A DNA stretch of 64,000 nt from Roseiarcus sp037446355 (GCA_037446355.1 JBBIIT010000011.1:1-64000), one strand, 5' to 3'. Shown: positions 8,669 through 17,764, counted from the first letter of the stretch. Translations and numbers: made by a program. Notes: generated by a model not told the origin, from the letters alone.

Positions 8669-9216
8669 TCAAGGCAACAGCTTATATCCGCCCCCGTCGG
8701 TGACGAGCAGGCGCGCCTCGGCCGGATTGTCCTCGATCTTTTGCCGCAGACGATAGATGTGCGTCTCCAGCGTATGCGTCGTCACGCTGGCGTTGTAGCC
8801 CCAGACGTCGCGCAGCAACGTCTCGCGCGGCACGCTCTGGCGATCGGCGCGATGCAGAAAACGCAGGATCGCGGCTTCTTTCTCGGTCAGTCTGAGCTTG
8901 CCGCCTTTGGCGTCGATCAGCAGCTTGGTCGCCGGTCGGAAGAGGTAGGGTCCGATGCGGAACTCGGCCTCCTCGCTCGCTTCGTGCTGGCGCAGTTGCA
9001 CNNNNNNNNNNNNNNNNNNNNNNNNNNNNNNNNNNNNNNNNNNNNNNNNNNNNNNNNNNNNNNNNNNNNNNNNNNNNNNNNNNNNNNNNNNNNNNNNNNN
9101 NTCGCGCCGTCCGCCTGCGCGACCTCGAATTCCGGCAGCAGCGCCAGTTGCTCGCACAGCGCCTGCCGCAGCTCGGCGTCGTCGTCGACGACAAGAATCT
9201 GACGCGTCTGAGTCAT
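8669..9216 (-). CDS. OmpR-family response regulator, interrupted by assembly gap
   Basis: The N-terminal 38 residues begin a receiver domain (QILVVDDDAELRQAL, with its acidic pair). After the gap, about 110 residues form a winged-helix DNA-binding domain (LTEKEAAILRFLHRA... ETHIYRLRQKIEDNP... GGGYKLLP). The phospho-acceptor Asp falls in the 100-N gap. The two halves are in different frames and a typical family member needs about 75 residues here, so the gap is wrongly sized rather than the gene broken. No sensor kinase gene is adjacent. It leads the cyclic-nucleotide-binding gene. Confidence 0.85.
9002..9101. other. Assembly gap (100 N)
   Basis: Exactly 100 N interrupt the OmpR-type regulator. 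The flanking coding lengths (115 and 333 bases) require a true gap of 3k+2 bases, so 100 is a placeholder. Confidence 0.98.
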
Positions 9217-9407
9217 GGGCTCCCGAGCTCGTGCAGTCTGGACCGGCGACTATATAGACGCTTTGCCTCGAAGTCGCGAACTCCGAAAGCGCCGGGCGGG
9301 CTCGGTCGCAGCGTCGCGATGCCCGGATTTCGGCCAAATTCATTCATGTCGGGCTCAGGTTCCGTCGGCGAAGATCAAGCGCGCGGGCAAATCGAATGGA
9401 GCGTCGC

Positions 9408-10712
9408 ATGATGGGCCCCGAAGCGAACTGGACGGTCGCACTGCAAAGATTCGGCCTGGGCGCGCGTTCGGGGGCCGGCGCGCGAAACGGCGATCCCAAG
9501 GCCGCGCTGCTCAGCGAAATCGCCGCGCCCGACGCCGCGCGCCTCGCCGGCCCGCAGTTGCGGTCGACGGCGCAAATCCTGCAGGACGTCTTCGCCGATC
9601 AGTTCCGCAGGAACAGCGAACGCGGGTCCGCCGCGCTGGCGCGGCTAGCCAGCGTGGCAATGCCGGAACCGAATGTCGCCGCGCTGATGTTTCCCGCCCC
9701 CGCGGAAGCGTCCGCGCCGGTGGCGGGCGCGATGGCGGCGATGACCATGAGCGCGCCCGAACCCGGCAAACCGAAGCTTCCCGACCCTCTGCCCGAACAG
9801 AAGGCCTTCAGGGCGGACGCGCAGGCGCGGCTCGCGCGCGCGGCTTCGGCTGATATCGGATATGTGGAGCGCCTTGTCGCCTTCTGGTCGAACCATTTCA
9901 GCGTTTCGGTCGCCAAGAGCGACATCGGCCGCGCTTGCGCCGGCGCGTTCGAACGCGAGGCGATTCGCCCGCATGTGCTCGGTCGATTCGCCGACATGCT
10001 GCGCGCCGTCGAACAGCATCCGGTCATGCTGAACTTTCTCGACAACCAGCAATCGCTCGGCCCCAATTCGCTCGCCGGGCACAACAACAAGGCGGGCCTC
10101 AACGAGAATCTGGCGCGCGAGATTCTCGAATTGCACACGATGGGCGTCGGCTCCGGCTACAGCCAGCGCGACGTTACGCAATTCGCTTATGTGCTGACCG
10201 GTTGGACGATCGCCGGACGCGAGGGCCGGCTCGGCGTCCCCGGAACTTTCGCCTTCAACCCGAACGCCCATGAGCCGCTCGCGGCCGAAGTGCGAGGACG
10301 GCTCTACCTCCAGGAGGGCGTCGCGCAGGGCGAGGCGGTGCTGGCCGACCTCGCGCGCGAGGACGCGACCGCGACGCATATCGCGACNNNNNNNNNNNNN
10401 NNNNNNNNNNNNNNNNNNNNNNNNNNNNNNNNNNNNNNNNNNNNNNNNNNNNNNNNNNNNNNNNNNNNNNNNNNNNNNNNNNNNNNNGATGAGGCCGCCG
10501 CCTGGACTTCGCCCGAAGGCATGAAAACGCGTCTCGAACTGGCCGCCCAGTTCGCCCATCAGGTCAAGGACGCGCCGCGCCCGGAGACGCTCGTTGAAGA
10601 CATCCTCGGACCCGGCGCCTCGGCGGCGACCCGCGAGGCGATCGCGCGCGCGGAAAGCCAGGAGCAGGCCTACGCGCTGTTAATGCTCTCGCCGGAATTT
10701 CAACGGAGATAG
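9408..10712 (+). CDS. DUF1800 domain-containing protein, interrupted by assembly gap
   Basis: The protein matches the DUF1800 family: an N-terminal region AALQRFGLGAR-like, then DIGYVERLVAFWSNHFSVS, a conserved LNFLDNQQSLGPNS region, and GLNENLAREILELHTMGVGSGYSQRDVTQFAYVLTGW. The C-terminal PRPETLVEDILGP... LMLSPEFQRR tail is also present. Its function is unknown; the family nearly always sits beside a DUF1501 gene, as here. The ATG at 9408 is chosen because GGAG lies six bases upstream; an ATG at 9396 is also in frame. The 100-N gap hides about 33 or more internal residues. Confidence 0.88.
   Translation: MMGPEANWTVALQRFGLGARSGAGARNGDPKAALLSEIAAPDAARLAGPQLRSTAQILQDVFADQFRRNSERGSAALARLASVAMPEPNVAALMFPAPAEASAPVAGAMAAMTMSAPEPGKPKLPDPLPEQKAFRADAQARLARAASADIGYVERLVAFWSNHFSVSVAKSDIGRACAGAFEREAIRPHVLGRFADMLRAVEQHPVMLNFLDNQQSLGPNSLAGHNNKAGLNENLAREILELHTMGVGSGYSQRDVTQFAYVLTGWTIAGREGRLGVPGTFAFNPNAHEPLAAEVRGRLYLQEGVAQGEAVLADLAREDATATHIAXXXXXXXXXXXXXXXXXXXXXXXXXXXXXXXXXXDEAAAWTSPEGMKTRLELAAQFAHQVKDAPRPETLVEDILGPGASAATREAIARAESQEQAYALLMLSPEFQRR
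10388..10487. other. Assembly gap (100 N)
   Basis: Exactly 100 N lie inside the DUF1800 gene. The reading frame happens to be kept across the placeholder, but the real size is unknown. Confidence 0.98.
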
Positions 10713-10715
10713 GCC

Positions 10716-11939
10716 ATGAGGCTCTCTCAATCGCATTTCAGCCGCCGCGCCCTCCTCGGCGCCGCCGGAGCGACCTTCGCTTCGGCCTCGATTCCGCGTT
10801 GGGCGAGCGCAGCGGGGGCGCGCGATCCCCGGCTTATGGTCGTCATCCTACGTGGCGCGCTCGACGGGCTTTCGGCGGTCGCGCCGATCGGCGATCCCCG
10901 TTACGTCGAATTGCATCGCGACCTCGCCTTGCGCTTCGAAGGCGAACACGCGGCGCTGCGGCTTTCCGACTTTTTCGGCCTCAACCCGGCGATGACCAAT
11001 TTCGCCAGGCTCTACGACGCCAAACAATCGATCGTCGTCCACGCGGCGGCGACCAACTATCGCGAACGCTCGCATTTCGATGGCCAGGACGTGCTGGAAA
11101 GCGGCATGGCGGCGCCGGGGCGCACGCAAAGCGGTTGGCTCAATCGCGCCGTCGCGGCGCTGCCTAAGGGCGAGCGCGCGAAAGGGCCGGACGCGCTCGC
11201 GGTCGGCTTCGTCGCGCCGCTGGTGCTGCGCGGCCCCGCGCCGATCCTGGGCTGGGCGCCCTCGGGCCTCGCGCCGCCGAGCGAGGATCTGGCGCATCGC
11301 GCGTTGGACCTCTATGCGCACGCCGACCCGAGACTCGGGGATGCGCTGCGCGAGGGGCTGGACGCCGACCGTATGGCGAACCGGCAGGGCATGGACGCTT
11401 TGAAGCCCGGCGGCGACATCGCCATGCAAATGAAGAAAGCGGCGGCCGGCGCCGCGCGGCTGATGGGCGCCGCGGACGGCCCGCGCATCGGCGCGCTCGC
11501 CTTCGACGGCTGGGACACGCACGCCAACGAAGGCGGCGCGACGGGACGTCTCGCGCAACTGCTCGGCGGCCTCGACGGCGCGTTCGCCGCGTTCGAAAAC
11601 GAAATGGGCGCGAACTGGCGCGAGACGGTCGTCGTCGCGATCACCGAATTCGGCCGCACCGCCGCCATCAACGGCACCGTCGGCACCGACCATGGAACCG
11701 GCACGGTCGCGTTCCTCGCCGGCGGCGCGCTCGCGGGCGGGCGGGTGATCGCCGATTGGCCGGGCCTGCGGCAAACCGACCTCTATGAAGCGCGCGACCT
11801 CAAGCCGACGACCGACCTGCGCGCCGTTCTGAAAGGCGTGCTCGCCGAGCATCTCGGCCTCAGCGCGTCGACGCTCGCGCAAAGCGTCTTTCCCGACACG
11901 ATCGGGGTGAAGCCGATGACGGGGTTGATCGCGGCCTAA
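10716..11939 (+). CDS. DUF1501 domain-containing protein, Tat-exported
   Basis: This 407-residue protein begins with a twin-arginine signal (HFSRRALLGAAG, followed by a hydrophobic stretch ending WASA-AG), so it is likely exported folded. DUF1501 proteins are relatives of the alkaline phosphatase/sulfatase superfamily. Visible family segments include VVILRGALDGLSAVAP, an FDGQDVLESG motif, FDGWDTHANEGG and VVVAITEFGRTAAINGTVGTDHGTG, with potential metal ligands. No enzymatic activity is established. It starts four bases after the DUF1800 stop and is clearly co-transcribed with it. Confidence 0.88.
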   Translation: MRLSQSHFSRRALLGAAGATFASASIPRWASAAGARDPRLMVVILRGALDGLSAVAPIGDPRYVELHRDLALRFEGEHAALRLSDFFGLNPAMTNFARLYDAKQSIVVHAAATNYRERSHFDGQDVLESGMAAPGRTQSGWLNRAVAALPKGERAKGPDALAVGFVAPLVLRGPAPILGWAPSGLAPPSEDLAHRALDLYAHADPRLGDALREGLDADRMANRQGMDALKPGGDIAMQMKKAAAGAARLMGAADGPRIGALAFDGWDTHANEGGATGRLAQLLGGLDGAFAAFENEMGANWRETVVVAITEFGRTAAINGTVGTDHGTGTVAFLAGGALAGGRVIADWPGLRQTDLYEARDLKPTTDLRAVLKGVLAEHLGLSASTLAQSVFPDTIGVKPMTGLIAA

Positions 11940-12030
11940 AATTGAGACTCGAAGACCGGAGCGCCAAATTGTCCGTCACGTCCAGCCTTACACCGGGCGT
12001 TGACGCCGAGCGTCGGCGGGCAGGCGCCCC

Positions 12031-12351
12031 TTATTTCTTGAAGCTCATGATGTAGGCGGCCAGATCGGCGGATTCGATCGTCGAGAGCTGCATATCCGGC
12101 ATTTTCGGATGCGGATCGCGCAGGAAGCCGGCGATCTCCTTGGCGTCGAGCCCCGGCGTATTCGCTATCGAGTCGAAAGTCGGGACGTTGTCGGTTCCTC
12201 GCGTCTGATCGTTGGCGACGATGTGGCAGGCCGCGCACCAGCGCTTGGCGAGCTTCTCGCCATGCGCTGCGTCGGCGGCGAAGGCCGGGCTTGCGGCCAA
12301 ACCCGATGCGAGCAAGAGGCCGGCGAAAGCTGGGAAGAGTCGCGCGCGCAT
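12031..12351 (-). CDS. Small class I cytochrome c
   Basis: The roughly 106-residue precursor has a cleavable signal peptide ending AFA-AD and one haem-binding CAACH motif (residues 39-43) in a soluble c-type fold. A likely distal Met ligand lies in the PKMPDM segment near residues 83-87. It would act as a periplasmic electron carrier. The ATG at 12351 is preferred over a TTG 36 bases upstream because AAGGAT precedes it at good spacing. Its partner is not evident; the DUF1501 gene converges on it. Confidence 0.88.
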   Translation of the reverse strand: MRARLFPAFAGLLLASGLAASPAFAADAAHGEKLAKRWCAACHIVANDQTRGTDNVPTFDSIANTPGLDAKEIAGFLRDPHPKMPDMQLSTIESADLAAYIMSFKK

Positions 12352-12443
12352 ATAGTTATCCTTCTGGATGAGTTGATATTGGCGCAAGATGGGCCGAACT
12401 CCAAGTTTGGTCCTTGATCTAGGACATGCGCCCCGCTCCGACG

Positions 12444-12470
12444 AAAAAGGGGCGACCTCGCGGCCGCCCC
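12444..12470 (-). terminator. Intrinsic terminator after glnA
   Basis: Read on the minus strand, a stem GGGGCG/CGCCCC with a 10-base loop is followed directly by a run of five T. It lies about 24 bases downstream of the glnA stop, a classical Rho-independent terminator position. Confidence 0.75.
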
Positions 12471-12493
12471 TTCGCCGTCCGAGGCCGCGGGCC

Positions 12494-13903
12494 TCAGAGG
12501 GAATAGTACATGTCGAACTCGACCGGGTGCGGTGTCATTTCGAAGCGCATCACGTCGGCCATTTTCAATTCAATGTAGCTGTCGATGAAGTCGTCGTTGA
12601 ACACGTCGCCCGCCTTCAGGAACGCGCGGTCCTTGTCCAAGTTCTGCAACGCCTCGCGCAACGAGCCGCACACGGTCGGGATCTTCTTCAGTTCCTTCGG
12701 CGGCAGGTCGTAGAGATCCTTGTCCATCGCCGGACCCGGATCGATCTTGTTCTTGATGCCGTCGAGGCCCGCCATCAACATCGCCGAGAAGGCGAGATAG
12801 GGGTTGGCCATCGGATCGGGGAAGCGAACCTCGACGCGCTTGGCCTTCGGGTTCGAGGTCCACGGAATACGGCAGGAGGCCGAGCGGTTGCGCGCGGAAT
12901 AGGCGAGCAGCACCGGCGCCTCATAGCCCGGGACCAGGCGCTTGTAGCTGTTGGTCGACGGGTTGGTGAAGCCGTTGAGCGCCTTGGCGTGCTTGATGAT
13001 GCCGCCGATGTACCACAGGCATTCCTGGCTGAGGTCCGCGTATTTGTTGCCGGCCATCATGGGCTTGCCGCCCTTCCAGATCGACTGGTGGACGTGCATT
13101 CCCGAGCCGTTGTCGCCATAGACGGGCTTGGGCATGAAGGTCGCCGTCTTGCCATAGCTCTGCGCGACCATATGGATGCAGTATTTGTAGATCTGCATGT
13201 GGTCGGCCATCGTCGTCAGCGTGCCGAACTTCAACCCGAGTTCGTGCTGCGCGGAGGCGACTTCGTGGTGGTGCTTCTCGACCACCGCGCCCATCGAGGC
13301 CATGGCGGCGAGCATTTCGCCGCGCATGTCCTGCGCCGAATCCTGCGGCGGCACCGGGAAATAGCCGCCCTTGGTGCGAATGCGGTGGCCGAGGTTGCCG
13401 CCCTCGTAGGGCGTGTCGGTGTTGGTCGGCAGTTCGACGTTGTCGAGTTGAAAGCCAGTGTTGTACGGGTCGGCCTTATAGCGCACATCGTCGAACACGA
13501 AGAATTCGGCCTCGGGGCCGAAGAAGCAGGTGTCGCCGACGCCGGTCGACTTCAGATAGGCTTCCGCCTTCTTGGCGATGCCGCGCGGATCGCGGTTATA
13601 GGGCTGGCCGCTGGCCGGATCGAGCACATCGCAGTTGAGCACCATCGTCGAGGCGGCGAAGAACGGGTCCATGCAGGCCGAGGTCGGATCGGGCATCAGC
13701 GTCATGTCGGATTCGTTGATCGCCTTCCAACCGGCGATCGAGGAACCGTCGAACATCAGACCGTCGGCGAAAGCGTCCTCGTCGATCAGCGTCTGATCGA
13801 AGGTGACGTGCTGCCACTTGCCGCGCGGATCGGTGAAGCGCAGATCGACATATTTTACGTCATTGTCCTTGATCGCCTTTAGGACGTCCTTGGCGGTCTT
13901 CAT
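12494..13903 (-). CDS. glnA: Type I glutamine synthetase GlnA
   Basis: GlnA makes glutamine from glutamate, ammonia and ATP. The 469-residue length is the usual size for bacterial dodecameric GSI. Diagnostic segments are the N-terminal VKYVDLRFTDPRGKWQH, DGSSIAGW, FFGPEAEFFVFDD, the NGSGMHVHQS metal/glutamate site and a C-terminal adenylylation loop (NLDKDRAFLKAGDVF; the usual Tyr loop KNLYDLPPEE appears as KDLYDLPPKE). It is co-oriented 93 bases downstream of glnB, the common alphaproteobacterial glnBA order, and ends at a clear terminator. Confidence 0.97.
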   Translation of the reverse strand: MKTAKDVLKAIKDNDVKYVDLRFTDPRGKWQHVTFDQTLIDEDAFADGLMFDGSSIAGWKAINESDMTLMPDPTSACMDPFFAASTMVLNCDVLDPASGQPYNRDPRGIAKKAEAYLKSTGVGDTCFFGPEAEFFVFDDVRYKADPYNTGFQLDNVELPTNTDTPYEGGNLGHRIRTKGGYFPVPPQDSAQDMRGEMLAAMASMGAVVEKHHHEVASAQHELGLKFGTLTTMADHMQIYKYCIHMVAQSYGKTATFMPKPVYGDNGSGMHVHQSIWKGGKPMMAGNKYADLSQECLWYIGGIIKHAKALNGFTNPSTNSYKRLVPGYEAPVLLAYSARNRSASCRIPWTSNPKAKRVEVRFPDPMANPYLAFSAMLMAGLDGIKNKIDPGPAMDKDLYDLPPKELKKIPTVCGSLREALQNLDKDRAFLKAGDVFNDDFIDSYIELKMADVMRFEMTPHPVEFDMYYSL

Positions 13904-13996
13904 GGTTCACCCTTCCTCGTCTCGTTTCGTTCTGATCCGCCCGGCGGGTTCGTCCGCGCCAGGAAGCCCCTCATGGTCGTCGTCGACCGAATTTCG

Positions 13997-14335
13997 TCAG
14001 ACCGCGTCGGAGCCGGTCTCGCCCGTGCGGATGCGGATCGCTTCGTCGATGGTCGAGACGAAAATCTTGCCATCGCCAATGCGCCCGGTCTGCGCCGCCT
14101 TGCGGATCGCGTCGACCGCCGCGCCGAGATTGTCGTCGGCGACGACCACTTCGATTTTCACCTTGGGCAGGAAGTCGACGACATATTCCGCGCCGCGATA
14201 AAGCTCGGTATGGCCCTTCTGCCGTCCGAAGCCCTTGGCCTCGAGCACCGTGATTCCCTGGACGCCAGCTTCCTGGAGCGCCTCCTTGACCTCGTCGAGC
14301 TTGAACGGCTTGATGATCGCCTCAATCTTCTTCAT
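13997..14335 (-). CDS. glnB: Nitrogen regulatory protein P-II (GlnB)
   Basis: This 112-residue trimeric signal protein senses 2-oxoglutarate and ATP/ADP and controls adenylylation of glutamine synthetase and NtrB/NtrC. The start MKKIEAIIKPFKLDEVK is typical. The T-loop carries the uridylylation tyrosine Y51 in HTELYRGAEYVVDF, and the B-loop TGRIGDGKIFV is intact. The ATG at 14335 fits the family length; an upstream in-frame extension is rejected. A candidate sigma-54 promoter lies 76-91 bases upstream. Confidence 0.96.
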   Translation of the reverse strand: MKKIEAIIKPFKLDEVKEALQEAGVQGITVLEAKGFGRQKGHTELYRGAEYVVDFLPKVKIEVVVADDNLGAAVDAIRKAAQTGRIGDGKIFVSTIDEAIRIRTGETGSDAV

Positions 14336-14410
14336 GGCGCCCGATTTCTCCCTTTCGGCCCGCCGCGCGGCCCTTGGCCACCCGCGAGCGATCTTTCCTG
14401 ACCGTCGCCA

Positions 14411-14426
14411 AGCAATTTGCGGTCCA
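14411..14426 (-). promoter_or_regulatory. Candidate sigma-54 (RpoN) promoter of glnBA
   Basis: On the minus strand the sequence reads TGGACCGCAAATTGCT. It matches the -24/-12 consensus TGGCACG-N4-TTGCW with the invariant GG and GC dinucleotides at the correct spacing, and mismatches only within the -24 element. Transcription would begin about 65 bases before glnB. NtrC-dependent sigma-54 promoters upstream of glnB are known in other alphaproteobacteria. I could not identify a convincing NtrC site. Confidence 0.55.
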
Positions 14427-14533
14427 TAGCATTGGTTTTGGGCGGGCGCCATGGCTCGACAGGCGCGATGTATCGTCGCCCCGGCGAAAACGGCCGGGAA
14501 ATGCGCCAGGCGCCGAAAAAATCGGCGCCGAGC

Positions 14534-14950
14534 CTAAACCGTCGGCCCCCATTCGCCCGAAGCGTAAATTCGCCAAGTAGCCAAGCCCGCCTTTGCGACC
14601 ACAATCCGGCCAGTCTTGGCGACCGCCACCAGATGCGCGAACACACGAGGTTGGCGCCACATCATCGGCCGCTCGGGCGCGCAGACCGCGCGATATTCGT
14701 CGGCGTCGTGCGCTTCCATCAGGATCGCGCCAATCCGGTCGGGGCGGAACGGATGCGGGAGAGTTCTGCTCGTGATCCATTCGCATTCGAAGTCGCGGCA
14801 AACCTGCGGGCGCATCGAATAGATCGCGCAGCCGCCGCCGGCGGCGCAGTTCACGCAGGCCGGGCCGGCCGGCTTCTTCAGCTCTTCGATTTCCAACGCC
14901 GTGCAGCACATCGTGCATGCGCCGCAGGTTTTTCCAATGACCGGCGCCAA
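14534..14950 (-). CDS. YkgJ-like cysteine-cluster protein
   Basis: The 138-residue protein has an N-terminal cluster of cysteines: CGACTMCC, then CVNC, C and C within CAIYSMRPQVCRDFEC. This is the zinc- or iron-chelating pattern of the YkgJ/Fe-S-oxidoreductase-like family (UPF0153). Its role is unknown. The C-terminal half has no extra motif. It is co-oriented with glnB about 200 bases away, beyond the candidate sigma-54 promoter, so it is probably a separate unit. Confidence 0.82.
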   Translation of the reverse strand: MAPVIGKTCGACTMCCTALEIEELKKPAGPACVNCAAGGGCAIYSMRPQVCRDFECEWITSRTLPHPFRPDRIGAILMEAHDADEYRAVCAPERPMMWRQPRVFAHLVAVAKTGRIVVAKAGLATWRIYASGEWGPTV

Positions 14951-15068
14951 TTCCCATCCCGCGATTCGACGCTCGACCCAAATGCGAGCGGCAACGATCT
15001 AACATTGTTCGCGCCCGATGGGCGCCCGTCCCGCGCCGGTTCCGCACAGGCGCGGGAGCGCCCCACAA

Positions 15069-15827
15069 TCAGCGATTCGCACGGTTGAGGAACGCCATGA
15101 ACGCCTCGCGCGCTTCGGGCGAGCGAACCGCGCGGCGGAACTCGACGAGTTCAGTCTCCATATGTGCGTAAAGCGCCTCGCTGTCGCCGCGCATCAGACG
15201 TCGCGTCGCAAGCATCGCGCCGCGCGGTTTGCCCGCGAGCGCCCGAGCTTTGTCGAGCGCATGCGCTCGCAAATCCTCGGCGGCGACGATCTGATTGACG
15301 AGGCCGATCTCGCGCGCCGTCTCAGCGCCGAAGGGCTCGGCGAGCAGCAGCAGTTCGGCGGCGCGCGCGCGGCCGAAACGCAAAGGCGCGAGCATCGACG
15401 ATCCGGCCTCCGGCACCAGGCCGAGGTTGACGAACGGCATCAGGAAATGGGCGTTCGGCGCGGCATAGACGAGATCGCAGTGAAAGCACAGCGTCGTGCC
15501 GATGCCGACCGCCTGCCCTTCAATGACCGCGACGATCGGCTTGTCGAACCGCGCCAGCGCACGGATGAAGCGCCCGCCCGGCGAATCCTCGCTCTCTTGT
15601 CCCGAAGTCGCCGCGGCGAGAAAATCGCCGATGTCGTTGCCCGCCGTGAAGGCGCCCCCGGCGCCTGAAATCAGCAGCGCGCCGACGCTCGACTCCTGGC
15701 TCGCCTCGGCGAGGGCGACATTGAGCGCACGATACATGTCGCCGGTCAGCGCGTTCTTTTTTTCCGGGCGGTTGAGTACGACGGATAGGACCGCGCCCTC
15801 GCGCGCGACGAGAATCTGATCGCTCAC
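15069..15827 (-). CDS. Enoyl-CoA hydratase/isomerase family protein
   Basis: The 252-residue protein has the crotonase fold: an AFTAGNDIGDF oxyanion-hole segment, then KPIVAVIEGQAVGIGTTLCFHCDLVYAA with the second oxyanion glycine, then LGLVPEAGSSMLAPLRFG. The glutamate in PEAG corresponds to one catalytic acid position of hydratases. It hydrates or isomerises enoyl-CoA esters in beta-oxidation-type chemistry. Its first four bases overlap the end of the acyl-CoA dehydrogenase gene, so both steps are translated together. Confidence 0.9.
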   Translation of the reverse strand: MSDQILVAREGAVLSVVLNRPEKKNALTGDMYRALNVALAEASQESSVGALLISGAGGAFTAGNDIGDFLAAATSGQESEDSPGGRFIRALARFDKPIVAVIEGQAVGIGTTLCFHCDLVYAAPNAHFLMPFVNLGLVPEAGSSMLAPLRFGRARAAELLLLAEPFGAETAREIGLVNQIVAAEDLRAHALDKARALAGKPRGAMLATRRLMRGDSEALYAHMETELVEFRRAVRSPEAREAFMAFLNRANR

Positions 15828-17602
15828 GCCAATTCCTCCAGCGCCGCCTCATAGCCTTCGAGCGCGCCGGCGCCCGACATCACGGTTTCGGCGAGGCCCG
15901 GCGCGGCCGTCGCGATCTTTTCGGCGAAGAAGCGCGCGAGCGCGACCCGCCCCGCGCGGCCATCGGAAGCCGCCAGTTCGGCCAGACCGGCCTTGGCGAG
16001 GCAGGCGCCGCCGAGCACGAGTCCGAACAGCCGCAGATAGGGCGTCGCGCCCGACAGCGCGGCGCGCGTATCGGCGCCGAGCGCGGTTTGCAGGTAATGG
16101 GTCGCCGCCTCCAAAGCGTCGGCGCCGGCGGCGAGCCGCGCCGCGGTCGCGCCGAACGCCGCGCCTCCCTTGGCCGCGACCTCGGCGGCGACGGCGCGAA
16201 TCCCAGAAATCTCGCGCGCGACCGTGGCGCCAGCCGACAGCGGCAGCTTGCGCAGCACGAGGTCGATCGCCTGCACGCCGTTGGTTCCCTCGTAGATTGC
16301 GGCGATGCGCGCGTCGCGCATGAACTGCGCCGCGCCCGTCTCTTCTATGTAGCCCATGCCGCCATGCACTTGCACGCCGAGCGAAGCGACCTCGTCGCCG
16401 ATGTCGGTCGAGAACGCCTTGGCGATCGGCGTCAGCAGCGCCGCCCGCTCGCCGGCGGCGGCGCGCGCTTCCGGCGTCGCGCAATGGAACGAGCGGTCGA
16501 TGGCGACGCCGGTCAGGTGGCAGATTCCGCGCGCGGCCTGAACGTAGCTTTTCATCGTCAGCAACATGCGATGCACGTCGGGATGCTCGACGATCGGGCT
16601 CATATCCGCGCCATTCGCGCCCGCCCTGCCTTGGCGGCGATCTTGGGCGTAGGCCAGCGCGTGCTGAAAGGCGCGCTCGCCGATCGCCACTCCTTGCAGG
16701 CCGACGCCGAGGCGCGCGCTGTTCATCATCACGAACATCGCCGCGAGGCCGCGATTCTCCTGGCCGACGAGGTAGCCGACTGCGCCGCCGGCGTCGCCAT
16801 AGACCATCACGCAGGTCGGCGAAGCATGGATGCCGAGCTTATGCTCGATGCTGGCGCAGCGCGCATCGTTGCGCGCGCCGAGCGAGCCGTCGGGGTTGAC
16901 GAGGAACTTGGGAACCAGGAACAGCGACAACCCGCGCGTGCCTGATGGCGCGTCGGGCAGACGCGCGAGCACGAGATGAACGATGTTGTCGGCCATGTCA
17001 TGTTCGCCGTAGGTGATGAAAATCTTCTGGCCGAAAACGCGATAGGTTCCGTCCTCGGCGCGTTCAGCGCGCGACTTGACCGCGTTGAGGTCGGAGCCCG
17101 CCTGCGGTTCCGTCAGGTTCATCGTGCCGGTCCACTCGCCGCTGACGAGTTTGGGCATGTAGATCGCCTTCAGTTCGGCGCTTCCGTGAGCGTTGAGGGC
17201 GCCGAGCGCGCCTTCGCTCAGGAGCGGGCAAAGGGAAAAGCCCATCGAGGCGCCGTTCCAGATTTCGCCACAGGCGAAATTGACGGCGTGCGGCAGACCC
17301 ATGCCGCCGTGGTCTGGCGAGGCGGTCACGCCGGCCCAGCCGGCCTCCGCCCAGTTTCGATAGACCTCCCGAAAGCCTCTGGGCGTCGTAACGAGGCCGT
17401 CCGCCCAACGCGCGCCTTCGAGATCGCCCGGCCGGTTCAGCGGCGCGATCTCGGCGGTGGCGAAGCGCCCGGCTTCGGTGATGACGGAGGCGAGGGTGTC
17501 CCAGTCGAGATCGTGGACGAGGCCGGACTTGATCTCGGCCTCGAGCCCCGCGACATGTTTGAGCGAAAACAAGATGTCAGCAACGGGCGATCGATACGGC
17601 AT
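15824..17602 (-). CDS. Acyl-CoA dehydrogenase (long form)
   Basis: This FAD enzyme of about 592 residues oxidises acyl-CoA to trans-2-enoyl-CoA. It shows the N-terminal helical domain, the FAD-binding MNLTEPQAGSDLNAVKSRAE segment, VMVYGDAGGAVGYLVGQENRGLAAMF, and IEETGAAQFMRDARIAAIYEGTNGVQAIDL with the catalytic glutamate in YEGTNG. A C-terminal extra domain explains the length. The ATG at 17602 follows a strong GAGGAG site; the longer open frame upstream is rejected. Its stop overlaps the enoyl-CoA hydratase start. Confidence 0.94.
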   Translation of the reverse strand: MPYRSPVADILFSLKHVAGLEAEIKSGLVHDLDWDTLASVITEAGRFATAEIAPLNRPGDLEGARWADGLVTTPRGFREVYRNWAEAGWAGVTASPDHGGMGLPHAVNFACGEIWNGASMGFSLCPLLSEGALGALNAHGSAELKAIYMPKLVSGEWTGTMNLTEPQAGSDLNAVKSRAERAEDGTYRVFGQKIFITYGEHDMADNIVHLVLARLPDAPSGTRGLSLFLVPKFLVNPDGSLGARNDARCASIEHKLGIHASPTCVMVYGDAGGAVGYLVGQENRGLAAMFVMMNSARLGVGLQGVAIGERAFQHALAYAQDRRQGRAGANGADMSPIVEHPDVHRMLLTMKSYVQAARGICHLTGVAIDRSFHCATPEARAAAGERAALLTPIAKAFSTDIGDEVASLGVQVHGGMGYIEETGAAQFMRDARIAAIYEGTNGVQAIDLVLRKLPLSAGATVAREISGIRAVAAEVAAKGGAAFGATAARLAAGADALEAATHYLQTALGADTRAALSGATPYLRLFGLVLGGACLAKAGLAELAASDGRAGRVALARFFAEKIATAAPGLAETVMSGAGALEGYEAALEELA

Positions 17603-17764
17603 GGGGTTCCTCCTCGGGCGCGCGTCGCAACGTCGGCCAACTTGACGCCGGGCGCAACGCGCCGATAGCTGGCCGCTTACGTCGCGAGTGACGTTTAGAG
17701 ATAAACCATTTTGACGACAAGCGAGACAAGAGTTAACGAACGCGCGCCATCGCGAAGGACGCGC

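Noticed and set aside
17711..17764. TTG start extending Sua5/TsaC
   Set aside because: The added residues are absent from the family N-terminus and the ATG at 17765 has a better ribosome site.
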